Shown here: positions 1 to 8,628 of the stretch, piece after piece | Numbering within the stretch: position 1 is the stretch's first letter | How the letters are laid out: each line of letters opens with the position of its first letter | DNA from: Halobacteriales archaeon YIM A00013 | GTDB lineage: Archaea > Halobacteriota > Halobacteria > Halobacteriales > Haloarculaceae | Direction of reading: 5' to 3' | Length of the DNA: 64,000 nt | NCBI GenBank assembly: GCA_025041195.1 | Contig: JAKCFM010000002.1 | Location: 496,001 to 560,000 of the forward strand | The notes under the pieces: generated by a model | Databases searched by the model: none | What the model was told of the DNA's origin: nothing | Seen by the model: the letters and a program-made list of their open reading frames with translations, nothing else | Translations under genes and position numbers: made by a program

Positions 1-564
1 ATCCGTTGGTGGCGCGTCCGGATCGAGACCGGCCGATTCGAACAGCGACCGGTTGTAATAGATGCCGATCGGATGGGCATCAAGCGGCAGTGCAAGCTGT
101 TGGTCGTCGACGGTCATCCGATCGTACAGTGTTGGGACGTACTGCGACCGTGAATCATTGGGAAGATAGTCGTCAAACGGATCTAGCATCGCCTGAAAGC
201 GGCTCATCAGCGCCTGGTGCATGATGGCGATATCGGGTCCGGTGTCTGCAACGAGCGCGGTGTACAGCTTGGTGTAGTATTCGTTCCAGGGAATGCGCTG
301 GCGCTCGATGCGAACGTCGCCAAGGGGTTGTTCGTCGTTAAACCGTTCGACGATCGATTTCATTGCCGCACCGTCGCCGCCGCTGAACAGCGTCCAGAAC
401 TGAACCGTGGTTGCGGCAGTGGAATTTGGATTGCCGAGGACACCCGCAAGCGAGCTACACCCCGACAGTCCCATGGTACCCGCCACGGTTGCACTCCCGA
501 GAAACGCTCGCCTTGAGAGACGGTGGCGGTCGACACCGGGTGCTGGTGGATCGAATGCTGTCAT
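1..564 (-). CDS. ABC sugar-binding lipoprotein (partial, N-terminal part)
   Basis: Reading from the ATG at 564 towards base 1 gives 188 open codons, so the gene continues beyond the window. The N-terminus has a Tat motif (SRRAFLGS, residues 17-24) and a lipobox ending at Cys36, so the product should be exported folded and lipid-anchored outside the membrane. The following sequence (TTVQFWTLFSGG, then a segment with PDIAIMHQ) is typical of family 1 extracellular solute-binding proteins of the MalE/UgpB type, which deliver sugars to an ABC importer. The gene starts 28 bases after the stop of the MalK-type ATPase on the same strand, so the two are probably cotranscribed; the permeases should lie beyond the left edge. 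The sugar cannot be told. The family is fairly secure. Confidence 0.85.
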   Translation of the reverse strand, partial: MTAFDPPAPGVDRHRLSRRAFLGSATVAGTMGLSGCSSLAGVLGNPNSTAATTVQFWTLFSGGDGAAMKSIVERFNDEQPLGDVRIERQRIPWNEYYTKLYTALVADTGPDIAIMHQALMSRFQAMLDPFDDYLPNDSRSQYVPTLYDRMTVDDQQLALPLDAHPIGIYYNRSLFESAGLDPDAPPTD

Positions 565-592
565 TGATTTTCTCGTGTGTCTACTACGGTTC

Positions 593-1723
593 TCATGGTG
601 TCTCTGCGCTGGTTTCGGTGGTGGTCGGTGCCGATGGGTCGACCAGGAGATTCCGTCCGGTCGTCTGATCGAACAGATGGATCTCCGATTCGTCGAATGC
701 GACGGTGATCGAATCGCCCTCTTCGTGGTCGACCGATCCTAGCACGCGCATGGTGAACTCGGTGTCGCCGGTGCGGAGATACAGATAGTTGTCATCACCA
801 ACTGGCTCTTGCACATCGAGCACCGCACTGATGGCATTTCGATCATCCACGTTCGCAAACCGCATGTGCTCCGGACGAATGCCGAGATGGCCACGCTGTA
901 TCTGGGCATCCTCTAGCCGGGTCGCGAGCGATTCCGAAACGGAAACGCTGATGTCGTTGCCAGAAAGCGTCGTTCCAGAGATAGTTACGTCGAAGAAGTT
1001 CATCGATGGGCTCCCAATGAACTCCCCGACGAACCGGTTGGTCGGCTGAGCGAACACCTCCCGCGGCGTGCCAACTTGCTGGATCGCTCCCTCGTTGATC
1101 ACCACGACACGATCGGACATCGTCATCGCCTCCTCCTGGTCGTGGGTAACGTAGACCGTCGTCGTTTCGAGGTCTTCCTGGAGGCGCTGGAGTTCAGTCC
1201 GCATCGTCGTTCGAAGTTTCGCGTCGAGATTCGAGAGTGGTTCGTCCATCAAAAACGCCGCGGGATCGCGAACGATCGCCCGTCCGGTCGCGACGCGCTG
1301 TTGTTGACCGCCAGAGAGTTGGCTGGGTTTTTTGGACAGCTGATCCTCGATGCCCAGCATCTCGACGGCTTCGGTGACGCGCTCATCGATCGTCTCTGCG
1401 TCCAGATCTGACGTGAGCTCCAACCCGTACGAGAGGTTCTGCTCGACGGTCATGTGTGGATAGAGCGCGTAGTTCTGAAACACCATTGCAATGTCTCGAT
1501 CCTGTGGTTGCACGTCGTTAACGAGCTGGCCCCCGATGTGGATTGCACCGCCAGTAATAGTCTCAAGGCCGGCGATCATTCGGAGTACTGTGGATTTACC
1601 CGACCCCGATGGGCCCACGATCGTGATGAACTCGCCGTCCTGAATCTCCAGATCGAACGACTCAACGGCGGTCGTCTCCTCGTCATACGTCTTGCTGACG
1701 CTATCGAGTACGATTCGGCTCAT
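593..1723 (-). CDS. MalK/UgpC-type sugar ABC transporter ATPase
   Basis: This 376-residue cytoplasmic ATPase powers a sugar importer. It shows Walker A GPSGSGKST (residues 37-45), Q-loop region VFQNYALYPH (81-90), signature LSGGQQQR (136-143), Walker B FLMDEP (157-162) and D-loop SNLDAKLR. The C-terminal third (about 240-360) fits the OB/TOBE regulatory domain of MalK/UgpC/MsmX proteins, and the length is normal for that family. The binding-protein gene follows 28 bases downstream; the GH93-like gene lies 37 bases upstream on the same strand. A TATA-like GCTATATG (about 1753-1760, minus strand) could give it its own promoter. Next to arabinan-degrading enzymes an arabinose-containing substrate is plausible, but that is inference. 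Confidence 0.93.
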   Translation of the reverse strand: MSRIVLDSVSKTYDEETTAVESFDLEIQDGEFITIVGPSGSGKSTVLRMIAGLETITGGAIHIGGQLVNDVQPQDRDIAMVFQNYALYPHMTVEQNLSYGLELTSDLDAETIDERVTEAVEMLGIEDQLSKKPSQLSGGQQQRVATGRAIVRDPAAFLMDEPLSNLDAKLRTTMRTELQRLQEDLETTTVYVTHDQEEAMTMSDRVVVINEGAIQQVGTPREVFAQPTNRFVGEFIGSPSMNFFDVTISGTTLSGNDISVSVSESLATRLEDAQIQRGHLGIRPEHMRFANVDDRNAISAVLDVQEPVGDDNYLYLRTGDTEFTMRVLGSVDHEEGDSITVAFDESEIHLFDQTTGRNLLVDPSAPTTTETSAETP

Positions 1724-1760
1724 GCCTGTCCACCAACAATATTCTCAATAGACATATAGC

Positions 1761-3056
1761 TTACCATGGTGGCTGTTCACTTTCAAGCTGGGGAAGCGGC
1801 CGTTTCGCATGGCGGATTTCACAGAGATCTCGGTCTGGAAGATACGTTGAGGTCATCTCCAGGACGTGATTATGTACTGGAACGAGTGGTGACGTCCAGC
1901 CCACGTAGATATCACCCGTTTCGATCTCGTCGTCGTAGTGCAGTGGTGATTGTACCGCCGCCCACTCTGCTGTCGGAGCAGATGCAGCCAGCATCGTCGA
2001 CCCACTTCCAGGAGCCGGTGAGCCGTCGGGATTGCGCAGGGTTTTCCCCGACACGAGCAGGGTTCCCCCGTTACTGCCGCGGGAAGTCCAGGTTACGTAC
2101 GGACCGTTTGCCAGATACCGACCGTCTGGCGTTGCGACTGGGGTTCCCATCGCCGTTGGATCGCCCCAGTCGAGGCCATCGGGTGAGGTTCTGATGTACA
2201 CCGCACCGTGACGGTGTCGAACGATTTCGTAGGTCATCACGTACGTTCCGGTTGGAAGCCGTTGAACAACCGGCATTCCAGGACGCCGACCCGGGACGCC
2301 GTCAGCCAGTGCGACATCGAACGTCTGTGGCTCCCAGGTCAGTCCGCCGTCCAGCGACCGTTTGTGTGTCACCAGCTGGTCGTACCCCTGCTCCTTGTGC
2401 CGTTCATCCGAGAAATAGCAGACCAGATTACCCGCTGCGTCGAGTTCGAGTTCTGGCTCCCAGACCGGATCAGCGCCGTCTGTCGGAACGGCACGCCCAC
2501 CAGTTGCGACGGTGCTGACGTACTCCCACGTTCGACCATGATCCTCGCTGGCGTAGAGGACGATCTGCGTTCCCGACAGATCGTCCGGGACGAGATTCCC
2601 GGCGGCCAGCACGGTGCCAGCGTCCCAGGGGCCAGTCGCACGGGGAAGCGCAAAGAGTGTCGGCTGGTAGCGTAGTCCCCAGCTCGTCTCAGTGTCGTGG
2701 ATCTCGGAGATCTTCCGCCACGTTCGGCCACCGTTTTTGCTGCGAAACACCGGAAAATACGGCTTTTCGGCGTGTTCGTCCATCGTGGAGCGGTACTGCT
2801 CAAACGTGGCAAGCAACACCGAGCCACCAGAGTGATCGTGAGAGAGCCGCGTCACACGTGGATACATTGCGCCCGGTTTCGGCGTCGTTGCAGGTGGTGT
2901 GTACAGAGAACGACCCGTGGTGGGTTGTTTGGCCTGGGCCCTCTCTACAGACACTGAGCTTGCGAGTCCAGCAGTCACTGCACCAACACTACGGAGAAAT
3001 CCCCGTCGGCCGGTTGCTACGCTCTGCCTTGATGACCGTTGGTCATCGTCAAACAT
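1761..3056 (-). CDS. secreted beta-propeller glycosidase, GH93-like exo-arabinanase
   Basis: The 431-residue product has a Tat signal (GRRGFLRSVGAV at about 16-27, cleavage near residue 42). Several Asp-box/BNR turns follow (SKNGGRTW, SEDHGRTW, SLDGGLTW, SPDGLDW), which indicate a sialidase-like six-bladed propeller. The segments VWEPELELD (Glu200), LVCYFSDERH, RRPGMPVVQ and YVMTYE (Glu277) recall GH93 exo-1,5-alpha-L-arabinanases, and the two glutamates are spaced as expected for that family's catalytic pair; this assignment is from memory of the family. The gene is divergent from a GH51 arabinofuranosidase, which fits arabinan degradation. The alternative is an unspecified GH33-like sialidase-fold hydrolase. 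A TATA-like sequence lies about 30 nt upstream of the ATG. Confidence 0.72.
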   Translation of the reverse strand: MFDDDQRSSRQSVATGRRGFLRSVGAVTAGLASSVSVERAQAKQPTTGRSLYTPPATTPKPGAMYPRVTRLSHDHSGGSVLLATFEQYRSTMDEHAEKPYFPVFRSKNGGRTWRKISEIHDTETSWGLRYQPTLFALPRATGPWDAGTVLAAGNLVPDDLSGTQIVLYASEDHGRTWEYVSTVATGGRAVPTDGADPVWEPELELDAAGNLVCYFSDERHKEQGYDQLVTHKRSLDGGLTWEPQTFDVALADGVPGRRPGMPVVQRLPTGTYVMTYEIVRHRHGAVYIRTSPDGLDWGDPTAMGTPVATPDGRYLANGPYVTWTSRGSNGGTLLVSGKTLRNPDGSPAPGSGSTMLAASAPTAEWAAVQSPLHYDDEIETGDIYVGWTSPLVPVHNHVLEMTSTYLPDRDLCEIRHAKRPLPQLESEQPPW

Positions 3057-3196
3057 ACGTCCGTACTGGCAATTGATTGGTTATTAAATTTTCTTCAGTT
3101 ATCATACATATAGATGTGGAGCGCCCATCCGCAGTCGGTGACCGAGTTGCCTCAACCAGTTGATTTATAGCACACCAACCGCCACACCGAGACTGC
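3057..3196. promoter_or_regulatory. divergent promoter region for GH93-like and GH51 genes
   Basis: These 140 bases separate two divergent genes. A minus-strand TTTAATAA (3082-3089) lies about 30 nt before the GH93-like ATG at 3056. A plus-strand TTTATA (3164-3169) lies about 31 nt before the GH51 ATG at 3197. Both spacings suit archaeal TATA boxes giving very short or no leaders. The shared region suggests joint control of extracellular arabinan cutting and intracellular arabinose release. Confidence 0.55.
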
Positions 3197-4690
3197 ATGT
3201 CGGATGTTCAGATCACGGTCCATCCAGAGGCACGCATCGATCGGATTGCACCCGAGCTCCACGGTCATTTCTCGGAGCATCTCGGTCGGTGTGTGTACGA
3301 TGGACTCTATCACGATCCGTCGTCGCCAGAGACTGGCTTTCGATCGGATGTCGTATCGTTGCTGTCGGCCCTCGATATCCCGGTGTTGCGCTGGCCGGGG
3401 GGCTGTTTCGCCGACGATTACAACTGGGAAGATGGCATTGGGCCACAGGAAGACCGCCCAGCACGGCGGAATCTCTTCTGGGCACAGGGTCGCGAGGAGC
3501 GTCCTGAAGAGCCCAACAGTTTTGGCACGGACGAGTTTCTCCAGTTGTGCGAGCGAATCGGAACCGAGCCGTATCTCGCGGCAAACGTTGGATCGGGTGA
3601 CCCCCAGCAAGCCACGGACTGGGTTGAGTACTGCAACTACGATGGCGATACCGAACTCGCCGACCGTCGGCGTGAAAACGGTCATCCTGAGCCCTACGGG
3701 GTCAAATACTGGGGGATAGGCAACGAGAACTGGGGCTGTGGCGGACAGATGACTCCAGAACAGTACGCCCGCGAATACCGGAAATTTGCGACGTACGTTG
3801 GGTCGATGGACAAACTGCTGCTCGATCACGACCTTGAGCTCATTGCCTGTGGCTTTGAGGGCCACGAATGGAATCGAAGATTCATGGAAGAGATCGGGAC
3901 GAACGCCTGGGGCGTCGAGTTCCCGCTGGATCACTTGACGCTCCATCATTACTACGGCCGAACGATCACGATCGAGGAGGCAGACACGGACGCGTTTGAC
4001 AGATTTCTCTGTGAAGCGCTGGAGATCGAATCGCACATCGAACGGATCGCAGCCGCGATCAACGCCGTCGCCACCACTCGCGATATCGGTGTGATCATCG
4101 ACGAATGGGGTGCCTGGCACCCAGAGGCAGTCGCCGAGAGCGGCCTCGAACAGCCAGGGACCGTGATCGATGGCGTCTCTGCGGCGGCAGTTCTCGACGT
4201 CTTCAACCACCACAGCGACGTGATGACGATGTCCAACATCGCACAGACGGTCAACGTCCTCCACTGTCTCGTCGAGACCGACGGCGAGGCGGCCTGGGCA
4301 CGCCCAACCTACCGGGTGTTCGATCTGTACGCACCACACAAAGGAAACACCGCCGTGGAAACCTCCATTGCGACACCGACGCGGGCGGTGGGAGATGACG
4401 AACTCCCATTTGTTGGTGGCTCGGCATCAGTCGCCGACGAAGAGACGTATCTCACGCTCACGAATCTGGATCATGCCGCCGCACACGACGTCGATATCAC
4501 CCTGCCTGGAGCGAACGCTACGACCGACGTTTCGGGATCGCTGCTGTTTGGCGATCAGTCGGCTGATGCGGTCGTTGATGCATCGAACGAGGAGGCGTTC
4601 GAATCAACCGCCCTCGACTGTGTCGTTGACGATCACACCCTGTCGGTGGAGCTCCCACCACTGAGTGTCGCCGGGATCACCGTCCGGTAA
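3197..4690 (+). CDS. alpha-L-arabinofuranosidase, GH51
   Basis: This 497-residue enzyme is predicted to release terminal arabinofuranose from arabino-oligosaccharides. Diagnostic GH51 segments are HFSEHLGRCVYDG near the N-terminus, VLRWPGGCFADDYNW (63-77), the acid/base region GIGNENWGCGG (Glu177) and the nucleophile region IIDEWGAWH (Glu303), followed by the C-terminal beta-sandwich. There is no signal peptide, so it should act in the cytoplasm on imported oligosaccharides. The ATG at 3197 is preceded by a TATA element 31 nt upstream. It is divergent from the secreted GH93-like gene and near a sugar ABC transporter, a complete cut-import-hydrolyse set. Confidence 0.93.
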   Translation: MSDVQITVHPEARIDRIAPELHGHFSEHLGRCVYDGLYHDPSSPETGFRSDVVSLLSALDIPVLRWPGGCFADDYNWEDGIGPQEDRPARRNLFWAQGREERPEEPNSFGTDEFLQLCERIGTEPYLAANVGSGDPQQATDWVEYCNYDGDTELADRRRENGHPEPYGVKYWGIGNENWGCGGQMTPEQYAREYRKFATYVGSMDKLLLDHDLELIACGFEGHEWNRRFMEEIGTNAWGVEFPLDHLTLHHYYGRTITIEEADTDAFDRFLCEALEIESHIERIAAAINAVATTRDIGVIIDEWGAWHPEAVAESGLEQPGTVIDGVSAAAVLDVFNHHSDVMTMSNIAQTVNVLHCLVETDGEAAWARPTYRVFDLYAPHKGNTAVETSIATPTRAVGDDELPFVGGSASVADEETYLTLTNLDHAAAHDVDITLPGANATTDVSGSLLFGDQSADAVVDASNEEAFESTALDCVVDDHTLSVELPPLSVAGITVR

Positions 4691-5588
4691 TACCGGTTCG
4701 GTCGTTCGTCAGTTCCGTTGGGAGACAGCCCTGAACTGGCCAGTATCAGTGGCAGCACCCTTTCTTCTCTCCGTTCTGTACTGCGTTCCCAAATTGTTGA
4801 ATGTGCGTTCCTCGATCGTTCCTGCGCTGACAGGCACTCGATCCCGAGGTGCACGAATCAAGGCGGGGGTCAACAGGTTCAGTAACTGCATCCGCTATCG
4901 TGGAACAACGCCACGGGCAGTGTGGACGCTTTCAGTATTGGTGAGTTTCACTACGCGGAAGCATGCCGGGAACACAACCGCCCATTACAAGTGTACGCGT
5001 GTAACTCCATTGTGGACGACTGATCAACCAGCAACCAGCAAATTCGATGGATCAGGTCGACTATGGACAGCACTGATTGGAAATAGCGCCACTGCGCTAT
5101 CGATCACGGTGGCGCTTCGATTAAAGGATGAAAGGTAAGAATGCGAAAGGATTATGTTGTGCCAGTATAATATACATTACTAGAGGGGTTGCTATCGAAA
5201 ATAGCCCTATAGTCTCTGAACGGACGTTTCCACCAATGACATCCAGATGATTCCTCCAGCTCCGAGTATACCAAAACACCGCTACCGCTTCACCCAGCCA
5301 CGTGTGTAATAACATTCTCCAGTGCTATCCGATTCTGTCGAGTCCGTTGTGAGTGTACGAATTCGGCGGTGTGTGATGGGGCAGGCCCCTGCGCTCTGTT
5401 GATGGCGCACGGTGGGGCTGGATTGTCCGCACGACTCCGAGCACCATCTAGTGAGCGCAATGTGGCATATTCATGAGTGAACTGGCAATTCATCGTTGCA
5501 GGAAACGACGGTGCTCAAACGGATTCGGTTGTGGCGCACGGCCGTGTGCCACGACCGGATGCAAAGTGAAACCGCACGGAGAAGGCAG
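4691..5588. other. about 900 bases with no supportable gene
   Basis: The open frames here lack halophilic (acidic) composition and recognisable motifs. The longest, on the plus strand to 5138, starts inside the GH51 gene and looks like chance. The stretch ends in what appears to be a membrane-protein remnant, so it may be decayed genes. I saw no RNA gene or insertion-sequence ends. Confidence 0.5.
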
Positions 5589-5753
5589 TTACGTCGTACT
5601 GGTCGTCGATCGATTTGCGTGCCGTGGGGATTCGACCGACGACTGTGAACGAGGACCATCCACTTCGGTCCAGACGAGCATGCACCCGACGACCGCAAGC
5701 ACCCCACCAAACGCAAACGTGGCACCCGTGGCCCACGTGCCACTCAGTAGTAG
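5589..5753 (-). pseudogene. C-terminal remnant of a membrane protein (MFS-like last helix)
   Basis: A frame on the minus strand from 5753 to a TAA at 5589-5591 encodes about 54 residues: a glycine/alanine-rich hydrophobic helix (GTWATGATFAFGGVLAVVG, then CMLVWTEVDGPRS) and a polar tail. It looks like the last transmembrane helix and cytoplasmic tail of a major-facilitator-type transporter. It has no start codon: an in-frame TAA directly precedes it, and it overlaps the last codons of trmO by a few bases. Together with the 900 empty bases beside it, this suggests a transporter gene that has been deleted or decayed. A small functional protein using an internal GTG cannot be excluded. Confidence 0.4.
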
Positions 5754-6220
5754 TTAGCCATCAGCTCACCAGCCCATGCTGGCTGTCTCACGGGACCGTT
5801 CGGGCCGAAATCTTCCATATACGGTTTCAGTCCGAGAATCGGGGTTCCATCGATGGCGTCCAAGCCCCGTATGGCAACCGTCAGTTCGTCAACGCTCATG
5901 ATCTGACAGCGTGACAACCCGAGGCGGTTGGGTCGACTTTTTGCCCGTTGTGCAAAAATGCCAACAGACGGCCAATCCGGATTGTTTCGGGGATGTCGAT
6001 CATTCCACTCGATTTCTTCTTCCCGAACGCGGTCCATGAAAAAGATGACTTCCGCATGAGAGAACTCAGCAAGGCCGTTCAGGGCAGCTGGATCGAACTG
6101 GTCGGCATCGAGCGTGATCGTTGATTCGACCGCGCCCCACTCATCATCCCGTCGGTTCTTCCTGGGGGAACTGACAACACCGATCGGTTCAATTGCGCCA
6201 TCGGGGATCGTCGGGTCCAT
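5744..6220 (-). CDS. trmO: tRNA (t6A37)-N6-methyltransferase, TrmO/TsaA family
   Basis: This 158-residue protein belongs to the UPF0066/TrmO family, which uses S-adenosylmethionine to methylate threonylcarbamoyl-adenosine 37 of certain tRNAs. Seen features: the N-terminal IGVVSSPRKNRRDDEWG, the SAM-binding signature GIFAQRAKSRPNRLGLS (87-103) and DGTPILGLKPYMED (124-137). The length is normal for archaeal members. It stands alone: an HTH regulator is divergent upstream, and the downstream sequence holds only a membrane-protein remnant. Confidence 0.9.
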   Translation of the reverse strand: MDPTIPDGAIEPIGVVSSPRKNRRDDEWGAVESTITLDADQFDPAALNGLAEFSHAEVIFFMDRVREEEIEWNDRHPRNNPDWPSVGIFAQRAKSRPNRLGLSRCQIMSVDELTVAIRGLDAIDGTPILGLKPYMEDFGPNGPVRQPAWAGELMANYY

Positions 6221-6322
6221 CTGTATTCGACGTACTAGTTGTGGGTGTATTAGATAGTAATTGTGGAAAATGCGTTGCCACCATCTTTTCGTGTCCCCTC
6301 CACCAACAAATCGATCACTCGC

Positions 6323-6961
6323 ATGCCCCGCGTTCGACTCGCGCTCAATACCGGCGCAACCGACGACTGGTTGGCCACGCTCTCGACCAAAGTTCCGAAC
6401 ACCGAAATCCGTTTGCTATCGAGTCACCCCGCTAGCGTTGGATTGCTTTCAGTGATGGAGCTCCGTGGCCCAGCAGTTGACACGATCATTCGTCGGTTCG
6501 AAGACGCCCCAGACGTTCGGTCAACTGATGTGCTCTCCGTCGACGACCAATCCGTACTGATTCGAGCAACAACGCCGATTCCCGCCGGATATCAGGCAAA
6601 TCACGAGTCTGCAATGCCGCCCAATTTTCCGGCACGGCTGCAGGATGGGTGGCTGCACACCGAACTGACGGGCACGCACGAACAACTCTCTCAGTACACG
6701 AGCGAGCTTGCGGATGCCGGTATTCCGTTTCAGATCGACCGGCTCTCCCAATCACATGATTCGACGGCGATGCTGACCGATCGCCAACAGGAACTCATCA
6801 CCGAAGCGGTTGAACGGGGCTACTACGACAGTCCTCGTGACTGTACGCTGACCGAGTTGGCTGAAAATTTCGATATCAATAAATCCGCAGCAAGCGGGAT
6901 ACTCCACCGGGCTGAAGGCCGCATCATCAAATCGTTTTTGAATGCTCCTGCGCACGAATGA
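6323..6961 (+). CDS. bacterio-opsin activator-type HTH regulator (HTH_10)
   Basis: From the ATG at 6323 the product is 212 residues. Two-thirds is an uncharacterised beta-rich N-terminal domain of the kind found in haloarchaeal Bat-like regulators. The C-terminus (about 151-206) is a classic HTH_10 DNA-binding domain: LTDRQQELITEAVERGYYD, then TLTELAENFDINKSAASGILHRAE. An in-frame start at 6263 would add 20 residues unlike the family, so I prefer 6323. It is probably a transcription regulator; the ligand and targets are unknown. It is divergent from trmO, and converges on the ferredoxin gene with 16 bases between stops. Confidence 0.85.
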   Translation: MPRVRLALNTGATDDWLATLSTKVPNTEIRLLSSHPASVGLLSVMELRGPAVDTIIRRFEDAPDVRSTDVLSVDDQSVLIRATTPIPAGYQANHESAMPPNFPARLQDGWLHTELTGTHEQLSQYTSELADAGIPFQIDRLSQSHDSTAMLTDRQQELITEAVERGYYDSPRDCTLTELAENFDINKSAASGILHRAEGRIIKSFLNAPAHE

Positions 6962-6977
6962 GTCGACACGAGTCGAT

Positions 6978-7616
6978 TCAATCGGTCATACACGCCTGTT
7001 CGAACGGGCGCGGGGGAAGCTGTAGCTCATCGAGCTCTGGGAGGTGTTTCAGATTGTACACCACCTGCATCGTTTCGGTCAACGGCATACCGTTGCACGA
7101 AAGGCGGATGTTTCGCTCATACATTTCACTCGGTAGAATGGTGTTCACGGGCATCTTGAGTTCGCCCGCGAGAACTGCCACCGCACAATTTGCACAGGCT
7201 CCGCCACGACAGGCAAACGGCCAGGCAAAGCCACGGTTTTCTGCCGCCTCAAGTAAACTTTCGTGCGGACGAACCAGAAATCGGCCGAAATCTTCGACTG
7301 GGAGATCCGCTCGGCGGGCGTTCCGGAACAGATCGTCATCCTCGATCGACCAGCCGAAATCATCGAGCACCTCGTAGTTGAGGTACTCCACACGAGAGGG
7401 TGGATGCCGCTGGTTTGGATCCGATGGCTCTCCGATTGCGGGCGGTTCCGACTCGCCGTTGCGAATTCGCTCGTACGCGCGGCGAACCCGCTGAAACGCC
7501 TCTACAGACCCGCCCTGATCGGGATGGGCCTCCATGATTCGATCCCGATACGCACGCTCTATTGTTGCGTCGTCCGCATCCGGGTCGATCCCGAGAACGT
7601 CGAACGAAGATTCCAC
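6978..7616 (-). CDS. J-domain/2Fe-2S ferredoxin fusion
   Basis: The start is taken as GTG at 7616 because a TATA box (7641-7648, minus strand) lies about 28 nt upstream, implying a leaderless mRNA; the upstream ATG at 7712 precedes that TATA. The 212-residue protein begins with a short J domain (FDVLGIDPDADDATIERAY, with HPD at 31-33). A linker follows, then a plant-type 2Fe-2S ferredoxin domain with Cys136, Cys141, Cys144 (ACRGGACANC) and Cys174 (LSCNG). Halobacterial ferredoxins carry an acidic N-terminal extension; here it is a J-like domain, seen in a haloarchaeal subfamily. It probably carries electrons, and the J part may bind a chaperone or assembly partner (inference). Confidence 0.88.
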   Translation of the reverse strand: MESSFDVLGIDPDADDATIERAYRDRIMEAHPDQGGSVEAFQRVRRAYERIRNGESEPPAIGEPSDPNQRHPPSRVEYLNYEVLDDFGWSIEDDDLFRNARRADLPVEDFGRFLVRPHESLLEAAENRGFAWPFACRGGACANCAVAVLAGELKMPVNTILPSEMYERNIRLSCNGMPLTETMQVVYNLKHLPELDELQLPPRPFEQACMTD

Positions 7617-7640
7617 ACGATAGATGACGGCTGGGCGGGG

Positions 7641-7650
7641 TATAAATCTG
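7641..7650 (-). promoter_or_regulatory. TATA box deciding the ferredoxin start
   Basis: The minus-strand sequence CAGATTTATA sits 25-34 nt before the GTG at 7616. This spacing places transcription start at or next to that codon. It excludes the longer reading from 7712. Confidence 0.6.
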
Positions 7651-7771
7651 ACTTCCCAGCATTCGCAAGCAATCGATGTGTCAAGGTAACACGCGACTCG
7701 CTTCCCACCCATTGCATGCTGTCGGAACCCATTTACTCAAGAGCACCGAACTGAGAATAACGGCTTCGAGG

Positions 7772-8218
7772 ATGGAAGAACACACGAATGGCTGGGATCG
7801 GTTGGTTTCGGGGACCACAACGGCGGAGGGGACACCCAGTCGTGACCACCGTCTGACGGGATCCAATCCAGAACAGCCATCGCTTTCCACCGTTCTCTCC
7901 GCCCTGGAGGATTCGCACTGTCGAACGCTGCTTGAACGTCTCGATGACCCTCAGACGGCCGCGGAGCTGATTGAAGCGACCGAGCTCTCGAGTTCGACCG
8001 TCTATCGGAAGCTCGATCGACTCTGCGAGGCCGGACTCGTGTGCGAGTACACAGAAATCCGCCGATCAGGACCCAATGCCAGCCGGTACGAGCGCGATAT
8101 CGAACGAATTTCCCTGCAATTTGGCGAAGACGGCCTTGAACTCGCGATCGACCGGCGAGCGGCAGACGCCACAGACCGGATGGCCACGTTTTTCCAGGCG
8201 ATGCAAGACGAATCATGA
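7772..8218 (+). CDS. winged-helix transcription regulator
   Basis: This 148-residue protein has a central winged helix (about 35-105): LSTVLSALEDSHCRTLLERL, then TAAELIEATELSSSTVYRKLDRL with the recognition helix, and a wing ending in ASRYERDIERISL. This matches the ArsR/TrmB-like regulators abundant in haloarchaea. The ATG at 7772 gives a normal family length; upstream in-frame starts add a basic tail. The stop overlaps the start of the following small membrane protein by four bases (ATGA), so the two are translated together. A regulator plus DUF7521-type membrane protein is a recurring haloarchaeal pair; the role is unknown. Confidence 0.85.
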   Translation: MEEHTNGWDRLVSGTTTAEGTPSRDHRLTGSNPEQPSLSTVLSALEDSHCRTLLERLDDPQTAAELIEATELSSSTVYRKLDRLCEAGLVCEYTEIRRSGPNASRYERDIERISLQFGEDGLELAIDRRAADATDRMATFFQAMQDES

Positions 8219-8493
8219 TGGATCCACTCACGTTCGCGCTGGTGTTCGCAAAACTACTGGCGATGGTGTTGGGGAGCGTCGTAGCGCTGCTCGCTTACCG
8301 CGCGTACCGCCGCACTGGACTCTCCGGATTGAAGTATTTCGCACTCGGCCTTTCGATCATCACAGCCGGCACCGTTCTCGTCGGTATCTTCCATCACTTG
8401 CTGGGTGTTTCTGTGCGTCTCGGGATGGTGATCGAGAGCCTCATTCTCTCAATTGGCTTCGTCGTGATGATCGCTGGGTTATATCAGTATTAA
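8215..8493 (+). CDS. small membrane protein, DUF7521-like
   Basis: The 92-residue protein has three hydrophobic segments: about 6-28, 40-62 and 68-90. They are separated by a basic loop (YRAYRRTGLSG) and a short loop with two histidines (FHHLLG). It overlaps the stop of the upstream winged-helix gene, which argues for a functional pair such as a membrane sensor or a target of the regulator. It resembles the haloarchaeal DUF7521 proteins. No catalytic residues are visible. Two adjacent ATGs (8215 and 8218) are both possible. Confidence 0.75.
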   Translation: MMDPLTFALVFAKLLAMVLGSVVALLAYRAYRRTGLSGLKYFALGLSIITAGTVLVGIFHHLLGVSVRLGMVIESLILSIGFVVMIAGLYQY

Positions 8494-8628
8494 ATCGTCA
8501 AGCTGGCGGCCATATCCTCGGTTCTATGCTACTCCCAGGAGCTGGGAATCTTCCAGCGCGACTAATACGTCCAGCTGATATTACATCCCAATGCGACAGA
8601 TGCAGTGGTATTTGGGAGGGACCGTCCG

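Noticed and set aside
3152-4339. A 395-residue open frame on the minus strand opposite the GH51 gene
   Set aside because: It is antisense to a gene with clear catalytic motifs, has a high cysteine and arginine content unlike haloarchaeal proteins, and shows no domain.
4665-5138. A 157-residue frame after the GH51 gene
   Set aside because: It starts inside the GH51 gene, is basic and has no motif, so I treat it as chance.
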